A DNA stretch of 64,000 bases from Lophius americanus (Eukaryota > Chordata > Actinopteri > Lophiiformes > Lophiidae), in contig JBBDHG010000008.1 in assembly GCA_037951165.1 (NCBI GenBank), positions 8,490,001-8,554,000 on the forward strand, given 5' to 3'. The notes under the pieces are model-generated. The model searched no databases. It saw nothing but the letters and a program-made list of their open reading frames with translations, and had not been told where the DNA came from. Positions within the stretch are counted from its first letter, which is position 1, and each line of letters opens with the position of its first letter. The position numbers were made by a program, and so were the translations under genes. Below, one piece after another: positions 1-11,115 of this stretch.

Positions 1-985
1 ACTAGTTTCTTCTTTTTCTTCTGTCTCTTATAATGCTTTCTACTTCTCTTCATCTTTGTCTTCTTACTTTGCGGTTTTGGCTTTTTTCTATATTTGTTCC
101 TTTTATCCTGTCTTCTGCTTCCTCGCTTTCCTTTCCATCTTCATCTTTTTGTTTCTTTGTCATTATCCAACCTTCTTTTATTGAACTCCTTCCTCTTTCT
201 GTTGATTTTTTTGAATTGGTCTCCCTCTTAGAAAGGAGTAATGATAATCTCATTGCAGGGCTGAGGCAGTTACAGTCACACATCTATTATTGTTTATATT
301 CTAAAAACTTGGAGACCTTGATTTTTATTGTCCTGAGATTGAAAAACTGGGGAACCTTGAATAATATTACACGGCTCAAGAGAACTACAGGCGTTCCTCA
401 TGATAAGTGGCCAGGTGCTACACAGCAGTACACAATAGCACTCAGGTGAATACTTAATAGTGTTTTTCAGTATTCATTGCGACGCCTCCTCTTTCTACTC
501 CTCTGCTCTGGGCTCATCCTTCCACTGACTGAAATAAGTCAGTCTTTCCTTAGTTACACATATGGACAAAACACGATAACACCTGCATGCTGCCGACGGT
601 CTCCTCTCTACTTTTGAAGAGTCACTGGGAGTATGGACTACTGATAAACAGTGGAGGAGTCCCGGCAGGGTTCACGTCCCCCTCCTGACTCCTGACTCCT
701 CCTTGACAGGTAGACTGTAGACGTTGCATGTCAACGACGGAGGGCTGTTTGTGATTCTGAGCTTGCTCGGTCATCCTCAAGCTGAAGGCCACTGCTTTCA
801 TGGCTCAGCTCCACAAAATCCCCCCTTTATGGAGGTTAGTATTTGCTTATAGATAGACAGCAGCTGTCAATGGGCTGTTTAGAAGCTGATGATTTCATGC
901 CATATCTCAGTAGCACACAATTACATTTTTTTACTTTTATAACTTTTTAAAAATTCATCTTCTTTTGTTATTCTCTTTTTGACTA
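1..985. other. Unique non-coding DNA with a pyrimidine-rich left edge
   Basis: The first ~230 bases are dominated by T and C on the plus strand, which keeps long frames open on both strands without coding potential: the predicted peptides are low-complexity Ser/Phe/Leu or Lys/Glu. The remainder, to about 985, is mixed-composition sequence without a recognisable exon, repeat or RNA gene. A short near-palindrome (ACTGACTGAAATAAGTCAGT, about 524-543) is the only local structure seen. Confidence 0.6.
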
Positions 986-990
986 ACGAG

Positions 991-1239
991 GGACGGCTGT
1001 AGCTCAGAGGGTAGAGCGGCCGTCTCCAAATCAGAAGATTGTAAGGTAGCCAGTCCCACTAGGGTCTACTTGTCAAAGGATCCTTGAGCAAGACCCTGAA
1101 ACCCTAGGTCCCTGGGGGCTTCAAAGGGGCCACCCACTGCTCCACAGCGATGGGTCAAAGGCAGAGAAATAATTTCACTATATTGTACTGTGTACGGCTG
1201 TATGCGGACATAAAGGAGTTCTTATCATTCTTCTTCTTA
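991..1239 (+). mobile_element. tRNA-derived SINE, 5' head to 3' tail
   Basis: The element begins GGACGGCTGTAGCTCAGAGG, a good RNA polymerase III A-box context of a tRNA head (TAGCTCAGAGGGTAGAGC). The expected B box lies at about 1046-1060 but is decayed (no clean GGTTCGANTCC). Downstream, a tRNA-unrelated body (CTTGAGCAAGACCCTGAAAC) leads to a tail reading AATAATTTCACTATATTGTA, ending in short TTC repeats. Layout and length (~250 bp) fit a fish tRNA SINE. A second copy of the same family with a better B box is at 53610-53782. It is not a functional tRNA gene: there is no cloverleaf beyond the head and the B box is broken. Confidence 0.85.
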
Positions 1240-1451
1240 AACAACCACAAGAGAGGCGGTCATTTTTAATCTCATTCAATGAATTAGTTTCATTTCATTT
1301 CATTTTTCTCGTTATGTTCAGTCTGATCATAATAATGACATTGTTAAAACACACACGCGATAACTCAAAAACTAGTTTATATATTATTTTAAAACTTATG
1401 AATGTGATATAATCAGTGGCTGGATGAACTAGATGGATTTTTGGAAAGGTC

Positions 1452-1550
1452 CGCCACAAGAGGGAGCTCTATCTCCAGAAGAGTTCGGGAATTTATACCA
1501 AATTGTTCCGTATGCACGGACTCGAAAAGATCTATCTTGTATACATCATA
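1452..1550 (+). repeat. Fragment of the family S satellite-like repeat
   Basis: The segment GAGGGAGCTCTATCTCCAGA, followed by a diverged TATGCACGGACTCGAAAAGA and ATCTATCTTGTA, runs in the same order as the junction of units in the array at 14080-15100 (GAGGGAGCTTTATTTCCAAA, then the GTGCATATGAATCGACTCGA block and ATTCATCTTTTA). Similarity is partial and judged by eye. The family is not one I can name. Confidence 0.5.
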
Positions 1551-2845
1551 ATTAGAAGAATTTCTACGATAAATTTATATTTCCCAGACACAAGAGTTCA
1601 ATCAGTGTAATTCCTTGTACAATGCATGGGGTTGGGGGCTTTTCAAGGACAGGTCTAGTTTCTTCTTTAATGTAAATGTATCTACTGTACATTTCCTGCC
1701 AGAACTGACACACGGGTTCTGAAGTGTCAGCACTGGTTGGCAGCAGAACATCCTTCATGTTGATGGCAGGCTGAAGCGTCACTGTCGACCAGAGTTCAAA
1801 GGTCAGAGGCCAGTGTGAGAGGAAAAGGACATAGCCAGGGGCATCACACACTCACACAATGACACACACCAATGAGCACATACTGAGTCCATCCCTGATG
1901 TCGGCGTCACTTCGCCTGCAGCAGAACGTCTCCTCCCCCAGAGGACAACACAACTCAACAACCTTTTCTCCCCTCGTTTGTCATTTCTCCCCCTCTCCAC
2001 TACCCCTCCATCCCTCCCTCCATGCCTCTCTGTCCATGTTGCTAATTGGTCGTTCATAGATGAAGCTTGTTAAGCTCATTAGCCACGGTGAGCGTCTCTG
2101 ACATCAGTCTGTCTCATCTTCATCTCTGGAGAGAGAGGACAGACCACAGCTGTCCCTCCAGATGTGCCTCCACTGCCTCCCTCAAGTCAGGCCCTCCCAT
2201 GTTTGTAAAGATTTGCTAAGATTGAAGGCTGTCACTCATCGTTTTCTTCAGACTTCTGTATCACCATCATGGAAGGACAATCAATATTTTCTGATTCTGT
2301 CACCAACAAGTGCAAATATTGATATACCAGCATGTGCGGGTGATGCATGGTGTGCGGGTGGACGGAGCTAGTAATCGTGATACTCCATGTGAGTTTAAGA
2401 GTCAGAGAGCCCATCTGCACGGGTACAACAGCCGTCCTGGGTGATCTATTAACAAATCCAAAGCTCAACATGTACCGGAGGAGAGATGACCAGGACTCAT
2501 TTGTTTATTTGTTTACTCATTTGCAAATTTGTTGCTATGATGTGACACAAATCTTATATTCTCAGGTTTGCCATCACACAAAATCGGATCTTTTTCAGAT
2601 TTGAGAACACTTTCACGTGTTCTTGGCATAAATACAAGAAGCAGTCTAAACGGAATTCGTACATTTATTTATGTATGCTCCTGTTAGTTGTGTCGTCTTC
2701 AGTCACCACCATCAGTGTGACAAAATGAACCAACCAGAGAGGACAAAATGGTAGATTATTCAATGTATTTATTATTCACTGTTCCATAGAAATTCAGTAA
2801 AAATCCTGCAGAATAAAGCATTAAAATCTTAATAATTATCATAAT
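1551..2845. other. Unique non-coding stretch
   Basis: No repeat, exon with plausible splice sites or RNA gene was recognised. Opposing short open frames lie around 1564-2600 on both strands, but their translations have no domain and overlap each other, so they look like chance frames. The 1970-2030 part is pyrimidine-rich (many CCCTC/CTCC words). Confidence 0.5.
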
Positions 2846-2930
2846 CCACCAAGGACATAGGGTTTAAACCCCTGTCCATTGCTTGTTTGTTGGTCTTCAC
2901 CATTACTGAGAAACCTTTGAAGACTTTTGC
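2846..2930 (+). repeat. Family X fragment (5' part)
   Basis: CCACCAAGGACATAGGGTTT followed by CCCCTGTCCATTGCTTGTTT matches the left part of a dispersed fish repeat seen elsewhere here (10925-11115, 49745-50060, 57549-57605), whose hallmark is a GGTTATGTTTTCACCC-like start, then TGTTTGTCTGTTAGCAGGATTA. This copy is truncated after the TTTGTTGG segment. I know the motif as a high-copy teleost repeat but cannot assign a superfamily. Confidence 0.6.
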
Positions 2931-3409
2931 ATGGCCGTTGACTGCAGCCGATACATTTAGGTTCTAATCAACATTGCAAGATAGGACATACAATATTTTC
3001 AGGACAGCCAAAGAGACCCCATTTAAAGGGGCTGTGCCCTAATGGTGCTGTGGCCACAGGTTCCAATCCACCTGTGGAGAAGACTCATACTAGTTGGCTT
3101 TGGAATGGTCTGTTGATGATATCCTCCAGTATCTTCATCCTTGCTCTGATTCTTTCAAAAGTGAGCTCTGTAAGCCATCAAAAGGTAAATTATATACTGT
3201 ATCATGTGTGCAAACCCAAACACAGAAGGGCTTCACCGCTCTAAATTCTTTTTAAAATATTTGTCTTGTGACATGAAAAGGGTTTTTTCTAAATGAATGG
3301 AGGATGAGGATACATTATTGAGCTTTTTGAAATTTTAAATTGACCTTTCTAGCTGATTGAATGGTTTCTAGTCATTTGGAACATGAGCTGCAGCAGGCTG
3401 TGTAGTTGC
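2931..3409. other. Unique non-coding stretch with a doubtful SINE head
   Basis: At about 3028-3075 the words GGGGCTGTGCCCTAATGG and GGTTCCAATCC resemble a decayed tRNA head with a B box, but the A box is not convincing. Otherwise no feature is seen. Confidence 0.35.
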
Positions 3410-3516
3410 CTCTGCCACCACTGAATGGATGTCTGTGAATGTGTGAATTCTGTTTTGTGCTGTGAAGGGCTCTGAGGCATCAAGCAGACTAGTATGTATC
3501 ATATCAGTGCAGACAA
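3410..3516 (+). mobile_element. SINE 3'-region fragment
   Basis: CCACTGAATGGATGTCTGTG, GAATGTGTGAATTCTG, GCTCTGAGGCATCAAGCAGA and ATCAGTGCAGACAAAG follow the same order as 23441-23545 and as the tail of a fish SINE whose usual form ends with AAGCGCT...CTATATAAATGCAG. The copy is diverged. It could pair with the doubtful tRNA-like head at 3028-3075, which would make a broken ~480-bp element. Confidence 0.5.
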
Positions 3517-3668
3517 AGTCAAATAGAAGCTGCTCAAGGCCATATGGTGGTCTTTGTGGTACAATTTTTGATATTCCTGGAGTAATAATAGCATTCTTGA
3601 ATGTAGAGACATTGTTCACTGGCATTACTTTGATTTTTGCAGAAAATGAAAAACCCCTTTCGCTGCTC

Positions 3669-3950
<282 letters not shown>

Positions 3951-4241
3951 ATTTCCTCAGATATCTCACCTGTCTGAAAGGAAGTCAATTTCCTATTTGC
4001 AGTTTGTTTTGGTAGCGATTGGTCTGGACGGACTTGATTTGTCTTCGTCAGAACCAATCAGAGCCTCTTGCTGACTGAACATATGGCGATCACAAGTTGT
4101 AATAACAACTGATTGATTACTCGCCCGATGTCTAGTTAGTCCTCCAAATCCAAACGGCTGTACAATTCTCCGTATTTTTCTTATTAAATCCGCATTTTTG
4201 CCAAACTTGCTCACCATTTACGTGGGTGTGTGATAACTCGT

Positions 4242-4275
4242 GCCTCCTATGAGTGGAAATCTACTCATAGGAGGC
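4242..4275. repeat. Perfect 13-bp hairpin
   Basis: GCCTCCTATGAGT (4242-4254) is exactly complementary to ACTCATAGGAGGC (4263-4275), with an 8-nt loop GGAAATCT. It is too short for a microRNA precursor, has no T-run after it and has no neighbouring gene. It may be a fold-back remnant of a mobile element or chance. Confidence 0.85.
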
Positions 4276-4384
4276 AGAAAGAAGGGAAAGAGTCCTTTCC
4301 TTGACGGAAGAGTCTGCAACCTTCACTATTCATCACTGTCATTACAGCATCTGAAGCTGTTTCACTCTCTTAGAGTGCTTCTTT

Positions 4385-4435
4385 CTCTCTTTTCTTTCTT
4401 TGTGTGTGTGTTTCTGTGTGTGTGTTTGTTTGAAA
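4385..4435 (+). repeat. Imperfect TG microsatellite
   Basis: TGTGTGTGTGTTTCTGTGTG type tract next to a pyrimidine-rich run (CTTTCTCTCTTTTC). Confidence 0.85.
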
Positions 4436-5285
4436 TTGTTCAAGTCTATCTGGACTTGAAACAAATTCAGCATCAATACAGCAGCTATTTTCTCCTCTTT
4501 GGCTGACCCAATTGTGGGCTCACTCGACCAACTGCTGGGTTTGTTTGGACGCTTCCTTCTGCGCTCAGACTCATGCTAATGTCCATTCAGAGCTCATTAA
4601 AGCACACACGCATACACATCCGCGACTGTGGCATACATTCTGTACATCCTTTTTGTTTTCTTTTTGTTTTTTTCGCTGGTACCTCTCCAAAGAAACCGTC
4701 TTTAGCCCTTTAATCCTGTATTTTTCCCTTCCATAGATCATAGTGTTGCAGAACTGGAGGATTTTATATGCAGAGTTTTTTTTAGTTTTTTCATCAGGAA
4801 AAAAGCTGGTGTTCTTGACAAAAATGAAAAATTATGATAAAATAAATGTTCAACCAAAAGAGAATCTACTCACTCCCATACCTGTGAATTTTTGTAGTCC
4901 ACAGATAATTTCTTGAGCTACATAGTGTTGCCAGCATTCGTCACAGAAGATGATGACTTATTTAACAATGTAGAAAAATAGCAAAAAAATAAAAATAGTA
5001 GAGTTTGAATTTCTATCCATGCACTATACATGTAAACAATGAGAAGCAGGTATGCTGTGATCCCCTTTCTCAGACTGTGTGTGCCTACACTTTCAGTTTA
5101 TGGTTGCAATTAAGATTTCCATTAGAAAAAGTAACACATTTTCAATTTCATACCCAGGGTCCTCTGGTGCTGAATGAGATATTCGTTATCCTGTTTTTTT
5201 TTCACACAAGTCTCCATCTTCTTCAGCTATTTAGGAGAATGCTACAAAGCTGCTCTGCTGTGAACCTCCACACATTTTTTGTGGA
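4436..5285. other. Unique AT-rich non-coding stretch
   Basis: No recognisable exon, repeat or RNA gene. Short open frames here lack domains and splice context. Confidence 0.5.
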
Positions 5286-5346
5286 TTAGCGGTTTTGCTT
5301 AGGACCGCTAACCCTAACCCTAACCCTATGGAAGGGTTAGGGTTAT
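5286..5346. repeat. Interstitial telomere-like repeat in a double hairpin
   Basis: TAACCC repeated three times (5309-5327) faces AGGGTTAGGGTTA (5333-5345), forming a 12-13-bp telomeric stem with a loop of about 5 nt. Just upstream TTAGCGGT (5286-5293) pairs with ACCGCTAA (5304-5311), so a second small stem overlaps the first. Vertebrate telomere repeat is TTAGGG, so this is an interstitial telomeric sequence in head-to-head orientation. Confidence 0.9.
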
Positions 5347-5387
5347 TGTAAAATACAATCTAGTGTTACCATTCAAACTTCCAGCTC

Positions 5388-5455
5388 TTACCATCATGTC
5401 GATGGAGATGAATATATAATGAAGGGATATATTTTTGAATGAACTGTTCCTTTAA
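5388..5455 (-). mobile_element. Family P repeat end (reverse orientation)
   Basis: Ends TTTTTGAATGAACTGTTCCT, the reverse complement of the AGGAACAGTTCACACAAAAA start seen at 55576. The upstream part (CATCATGTCGATGGAG) also fits the interior of that family. This motif is typical of a very common teleost non-autonomous DNA repeat whose consensus starts near AAAGGAACAGTTCACC. Only the first ~70 bp are recognisable. Confidence 0.65.
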
Positions 5456-6180
5456 TTGTCCCAGCACACATGACATTGAGCCGGCGCACATTGGGATTTT
5501 GCGGCTAAGACATACCAGAAATGTCAACAAGTCCACTTAGCCAAATAGGTTATACCTATACATATATAGGTTTCGCTGAGTCCCAGTGACTCATTTCTGC
5601 CGGAGCAGCAGCTTCATAAACTTCTTAAAAAGCAGGACGCTGGCAAACCAGTGTGGTGTGTTTGTGGAACTGGGCTACGTAAGCAACAGAATCATCAAAT
5701 GTAATAAATGGAAAGAAGTTGTGTGCCTCACACTGAAAGTTTTAGACTCCTTGTACCTTGAAGAAAGTTTGAAAAAAAAAAGGATGGGGCAAGAAAGGAG
5801 CACATGCTCTCTTCATCATACATGAGGGAGACAAAGGGTTTTTTGGCAGTATGGTTCTTACTGTAATCGTCTCTTGCACTGAAAAAGTTGAAGCCACATA
5901 TTTTAATTAGCATTACTTTTAAGAACATACAGAAAAAAAAGTTGCAGAACGGAACGTACGCTAGGTTCACCGTACAATAGGAAAACAATGGCTTTAATAG
6001 CATCTTAGTAGTTGTCTCTTTGTCTTTGACTGCTTGCAATGAAAGTTACAGATTTGACGTTGATTTTATCAATGTCCAAAACAACTAGAAAACACTCTTA
6101 ATACAATGATTGTTCTTGCAAGACTTCGCAATGAGGCAACACCATTTGACAGGCTTTAGATGATAGTTAAAAACATAAAA
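5456..6180. other. Unique non-coding stretch
   Basis: AT-rich sequence without a recognised repeat or exon. Frames on opposite strands at 5586-6039 overlap and look like chance. Confidence 0.5.
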
Positions 6181-6184
6181 ACAC

Positions 6185-6570
6185 AATGGAAGAAAATGTT
6201 ATGAGAGAAGGTGGCGTGACATGGAAGGAGAAGAGAAAGAAAAGCATAACTGGGTCATGAGTGAGAAGAAGGTGGACTAATACCAGAAGGAGGTAGAATA
6301 GAAGGTACAAAAACAGTCAGAAGTGGATGAGAGGGAGCAGGCCGCTATTAAAAAAAGGATGAAAACATGAAAGAAATTAAAAGAATGACGAGACAGTAGG
6401 AGGTAGATACATACAAGAAGACAGCGGTGATGAATGTCAGCAGTAAAAGGGGAAAAGACAAAAAGCAATCGGAGTTAGAGGAAGAGGAGTTGGTGAGAAA
6501 GAATAAGGAAAGATATAGGTGGTGGAAACGAGGATAGGAGGTGGAGGGAGGAGTAAAAGGAGGGAGTCAA
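6185..6570 (+). repeat. Purine-rich low-complexity tract
   Basis: The plus strand is dominated by A and G (GAGAAGAAGG, GGAGGTGGAGGGAGGAG) for nearly 400 bases. It is one of several such tracts in the window; there is no single repeat unit. Confidence 0.8.
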
Positions 6571-6740
6571 CAGAATCAATCATCTCTCCCTACATTAACC
6601 CATCATCTGACATAATAAAGAAATATTTGTGATGCTGCTTGAACTCACCATTAATCAAGGAGCCCAGAGACATAATGCTATCAATCAATCATTGTTTCTT
6701 TCAAGTGTTCCCTGTGAGGCATGAATCACCGTGTTAACCT
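6571..6740. other. Constrained-looking unique element (candidate enhancer)
   Basis: Complex, non-repetitive sequence with homeodomain- and Sox-like words (CCATTAATCAAG, CATTGTTTC, ATCAATCAATC) and no coding frame. The look resembles conserved non-coding elements of vertebrates, but this is a visual judgement only, with no conservation data. Confidence 0.25.
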
Positions 6741-6745
6741 AAGAA

Positions 6746-6786
6746 AACACACACACACCTACACGCACACACAGACACACTAACAT
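6746..6786 (+). repeat. Imperfect CA microsatellite
   Basis: ACACACACACACCTACACGC followed by further ACAC words. Confidence 0.85.
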
Positions 6787-6789
6787 GTA

Positions 6790-8214
6790 CACCAGGATCT
6801 CCATTGGCCGGCAATCTTTATCCTGAGTGGGGAGCTGAAGAGGGGGCGTTCTCATTAAAAGGCTTGAGTCTGGCATGGCGACCTCTGCCAAGGCTGCCCT
6901 GGAAAACTTTTATATATTTTGTCTCAGTCATGAAAAGGCTTTTTCAAATATCAAACCGTAGCGTGAGACATCTGAACTGGAAATCACAGAGAGGTGGCAC
7001 GGAAGGTGGCAGCGGTGTTTGAGGGAATCAGAGAGTGGAGACAGCTCCAGCTCTGCCTCTAAACTCTCTTGTCTGCTGTTCAATGGCGCTGGCGAGGTCA
7101 TGACGTGCCGCACAGACTTATTGTCTGATTTCACTCGGTGCGCATCAACAGGCTTGAAATGAGGAGCCGTCTGTCTGTGTGTTTGGTAGAGGATTGGTAC
7201 TCAGAGGAGGAGGGGTGCATTGTTGTGGTTACACATGAGGGAAAGCAGTTGAATGGACTTCTTCTTTCCGGTTGCGGCTAATTTGACATGGAGTCTGGAG
7301 ATGAATGAGAAGAATTTGTCAGAAATAAATAAATCCATAAATACGGATACTGTTACTGATAGTAATACCATTACTGATACTTCTACTGATGCAGCATGGT
7401 TTTGTCCTGGTCAAGAATCCCCCGTATCTCCTATCTGCCTTCATAATGTCAACTAAAAAAAAATAAAGCCAGTATATGTGGATAGGTAGGTAGTGTGAAG
7501 CGCAAATTAATAAAGTCATGCAAACTTCTGGGATGCGCACGTGCTCACCTGCAAGATTTGTATTGAAACCCTTTAAAAAGTGACCCAAAGAACACATAAG
7601 AAACAAATAGCATACAGAAAAGTTTAGGTGAAAGCCGTAGAGTGGAAAAAATCACTCCATTGTCAGAAAGGATGCCGCAGTCAGCATCAGTCATGTGGCC
7701 CTGGCACTGAGTGGAAGGCTATCCGTTGAAAACTAAAATTAAAATTAGCCTGTTTATAACGCTGACAATGCAGGTAGCCCCTTTTTTTCTTCTGCATATC
7801 CAGAAGGTCCATAAAAGCAAAAAATTACACTTATCGGTTTTCCATGGGTCATTTTGACACGTTCTACCTCATTTGATCTGGAAAAATCACAGTTTTCACA
7901 CATCCCATGAATTAAAGTCCGAATAACACAGCTAGACTTTGGTTACACAAAAAGGGACTCTCAGTCCAGATCAAGCTGAGACACGGTTCAGTTTGTTTGC
8001 AGTTTTAAAGCATGTTTTTGGATGGTTAAGACTTTTGGACCAATTACACAGCTGGCCATGAGCAGAAGAAGCAATAACGACAAATGAAAGAAGGAAGGAA
8101 ATTAGCCTAGGGAGAGGATCACACAAGGTATTCGACAGTGTTAAGCTCCAATGAAGGAATCAAAAGTCAAATGGAAAGACCACAGGAAGAACCTGAAACT
8201 TTTACTATATGCTA
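6790..8214. other. Unique non-coding stretch
   Basis: 6790-7240 has balanced composition and complex sequence and may be constrained. 7320-7390 contains short ACTGATA-type direct repeats. No exon with both splice sites and no repeat family was recognised in the rest. Confidence 0.45.
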
Positions 8215-8240
8215 CAGAGAGAGAGAGGGAGAGAGAGAGA
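8215..8240 (+). repeat. GA microsatellite
   Basis: AGAGAGAGAGAGGGAGAGAG type run of about 26 bp. Confidence 0.9.
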
Positions 8241-8389
8241 AATGGTGTTAGGGGCACACTCAAATGCAAATCAAACAAGTATAGGAGCTACGAGGTACTA
8301 CAAATACTTCTACTTCAAAAGCACAACTAATACCACTTGGATTGTTCATACTACTAGCTTACCCCTAATAATTACAACCTTAAATGTGT

Positions 8390-8428
8390 TTATTATAAAT
8401 TAAATGTATTATTATTATTATTATTACT
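8390..8428 (+). repeat. (ATT)n tract, likely tail of an old SINE/LINE
   Basis: TTATAAATTAAATGTATTAT leads into (ATT)n. The same 20-base lead-in precedes the longer (ATT)20 at 41120-41180, indicating a shared retroposon 3' end rather than independent microsatellites. Confidence 0.6.
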
Positions 8429-8429
8429 T

Positions 8430-9820
8430 CTACGACCATTGCTACTAGGTATATGACTATAATACGGCTGTCATTCCTAGTTAAAAGCGCTTATACTGCT
8501 AGCATCGTAGCTGCTTTAACTCAGGCTCCGACAATAACTGTTCCATTCAATTTCTACACTGTTTTTTACCAAAACATTTGTAGTTGTTGTACAATATGTA
8601 ATTAAAGAAAAAAATAGCTTTTATAAAATTTATGTTTGACATTTAAGAATACAATTCCCTTTTTTGAGCATTTAAATCTTCATATTGTTGTGCTGGAGCT
8701 GATTTGCCCTTAAAAAGTTCAATGGCAAAAAGCTATTAATAATTTCGGCTATTTTAGCTGGTTTTCTTAAAAAAAAACTCTTTATTTGAATCAATAATTT
8801 GTGCATGTGTCTTGTTATAAATACATGTATGTAACTTTTACCATCAGCCATTATTTTCTACGTTTAAAATTAAATAAAGATCCACACCAGTTACAATGTG
8901 GGATCTAGATCGAATCTTACTTCTTGGAAAAACATCCGTCCACCTGACCAGGAAGTTAGAGGAAAGAGCAGATATACCAAAAATCATTTGCACACAGTAA
9001 AAACCGGAAAGGAAAAGGTGACAACCAAAAGACTGCCTTGAAAAATAAGCTAGAGAGAGCACCCGGTCAGAGATGAGAGCGAAGGCAAAAGAATAAATAA
9101 ATACATTTTTCACAAAGGGTTTGGAACTGGCAAGAGAAGCTGAGGCATTTTCCTAAGTGCTCTTCAGCTCTGCGGACGCACACAAGTTCTCTCTGCCTCT
9201 CCCACAGCCATTTAACTGATTTAATTCTCCAAAATGGAGTCTCTCTGTCAGTCTGGGGCGTGTTGTTTTTTTTTCTTTTCCTCAGCTGTCACATTTGAGA
9301 CGCTCTCCTGAGCCTCTTCCGCAGTAAATCTGTTTAACAGCAGCACATAAAAAACAACATAAACTCGAAGGATGAGCAACTTACAACAGGCACGACGGAA
9401 TCCAATAAAAGTGGCAACACGGCTGACAAAGCTATCCGATGCAAGACAATAAGCTCATACTACCTGATGAGGCATCCGTGACAAGTATGGATGACATCAG
9501 GGGAGGCTTAAGGCTGGCGGGCCCTGAGATCTGATGAGTCAGTCTGGAGTTACGGAGGAAATCTGGCCCCGCTCTGAGACCGAGCTCTATTGTTTCCAAA
9601 ACTTTCATTCAGGTAAAGAAAAGTTAACATGCTCATCTTCACAATTAAGAGTAGAAGATTTAGATGAAGTAGTGAGAAGCATTTATAGTTCCTGTCCGGA
9701 CCGATCCTGATCATTTCGAAACATGTTTAATTTTTTAGGATCTAAGTCTGGATAATGCTGTTGGTTCTTTTTGGGAGAGATCACAACATCCAATTAAAAA
9801 AAAAGGACAACAGTTGCTAC
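8430..9820. other. Unique non-coding stretch
   Basis: AT-rich to about 8900, then mixed composition. 9110-9400 and 9450-9600 are complex and might be constrained, for example the stretch around ATGACATCAGGGGAGG at 9490. No repeat or exon was recognised. Confidence 0.4.
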
Positions 9821-9829
9821 AATTTACGA

Positions 9830-10330
9830 TGGCTAACGGCATGCCGCTGACCGATATTGAATCGTTAAAACGATCACGTGATCACGATCCTCACACATTT
9901 CTTATTTTTTTCATGCAAAGTACGCCTGATTGCAACAAAAACTCGACAAAATAAGGAGATCGCTCCGGGTGGCGCCTTCATTATTCGCTGTGATATTAGA
10001 ATGTATATGAAATCCATGTGGTGCCCCATAATTCTCAAATCTTTCAGTGTCTGCATATTTAAAATTTGAAAGATGATTGTCTTTGATGGGAATCATAACA
10101 AAAAACAATTAAAAAATTGGTGGGGGCTTCAAAACATCTTTATTCTCAGCGTAACTTGTTTGTATGCTCTCTGCTTGCGAAATGTTAACCGTGTAAAAAC
10201 AGTTTTGCGTATTTGGCATCTGGAGCTAACCCCAAACAATCCTCTTTCAAATTATTGTCTGTTGTGCAGAGATGACACTATTAATCCAATCAATGGCCGG
10301 TTTAAGTCACTTATAGCTGTATGAATGCAA
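9830..10330. other. Unclassified block with CpG words and nested palindromes
   Basis: The left part has more CpG than its surroundings (GGCATGCCGCTGACCGATAT) and two overlapping perfect palindromes, GATCACGTGATC (9872-9883, with an E-box core CACGTG) and CGTGATCACG (9877-9886). Opposing short frames (60-83 residues) have no recognisable domain. It could be a fairly young mobile-element insert or a regulatory segment. Confidence 0.3.
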
Positions 10331-10544
10331 GCAGAAAAATGTATCTAGTCCATCATGGAACGGGTCAAGGGGAATGTTCTTTTCAGAGTCACCAGATAAA
10401 TAGTTTTAAGCTTTCGGAATTTGGAAGGTTGTTGAGGTCTTGTACGTTTAACTCAACCTTCTAAAAAATGTTGTTCATGTCGTCTTTGTCTTGTGCTATA
10501 ATCTCCACATCTTGGAAACTACGATGGAACGCAGAAGAGAGGGT

Positions 10545-10665
10545 CCCTCCACCATGACCAAATAATCCCAATCACATGTTAAGCGTATCTGATCCACGAC
10601 CCACCCTTCTGTAATTTTCTTATGGAAATTGGGGCAGCAGTTTTGTGTAATAAGGAAAAATTTAG
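10545..10665 (-). repeat. Family X fragment, reverse orientation
   Basis: Read on the minus strand it gives ACACAAAACTGCTGCCCCAA, TTTCCATAAGAAAATT and GGGTGGGTCGTGGATCAGAT. This is the same order as the 'acacaaaaactactga ... gatttcc ... ggatctgg' middle portion of family X. Confidence 0.55.
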
Positions 10666-10794
10666 AAAATGCCTTGCTTACTTTTCAGTAATGAGGCCCA
10701 GTTCAACGAACGCCTTATCTGTCACAAAGTTTACAACAACCATTTAATCATTTTTGCACAATGCGGCTAAAATTCAGAGCAGAATGGTTCTGAT

Positions 10795-11115
10795 CTGGCA
10801 AACCTCTGCCAAGGCTGAGTAATCCTGCACAGGTCTGGTTATTTGCCCTGTTCCATGAACCAACCCTTCAGAGGTTTTGCAAAACTGGGGAAACGGATGA
10901 AAAATGCATCTATACCCCCATCAGACAGGTTATGTTTTCACCATCAACTGTTGGTTTGCTTGTTTGTGTGTCTGTTAGTTGCCTTACATTGCACAAAAAC
11001 GACATTGTTTTTCTTTTTTTTAATGAAAAATGCTTGAATGGGCCTGCGAACCCATTAGTATTTTGAAGTGGATCTGGGTTAAGGTTATGTTATGCTAGGT
11101 TATGTTTCTTTTCCA
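10795..11115 (+). repeat. Family X copy, forward
   Basis: Starts with CCTCTGCCAAGGCTGAG. At 10928 comes GGTTATGTTTTCACCATCAA, then TTGCTTGTTTGTGTGTCTGT, a reduced TTACATTGCACAAAAACGAC, and GAACCCATTAGTATTTTGAA with GTGGATCTGGGTTAA. This is the usual order for the family. The T-run at about 11008-11022 is inserted or expanded. No coding capacity. Confidence 0.65.

Noticed and set aside
991..1060. A tRNA gene at the SINE head
   Set aside because: A-box context is good but the B box and cloverleaf stems are broken, and the sequence continues into a SINE body.
3028..3075. SINE head with B box GGTTCCAATCC
   Set aside because: The A box is not convincing, and the link to the tail at 3410 rests only on proximity.
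4242..4275. MicroRNA precursor
   Set aside because: The stem is only 13 bp; microRNA precursors need about 22 bp or more of duplex beyond the loop.
10073..10324. Transposase or viral coding remnant (83-residue frame)
   Set aside because: No recognisable motif, and frames on the opposite strand nearby are also open.
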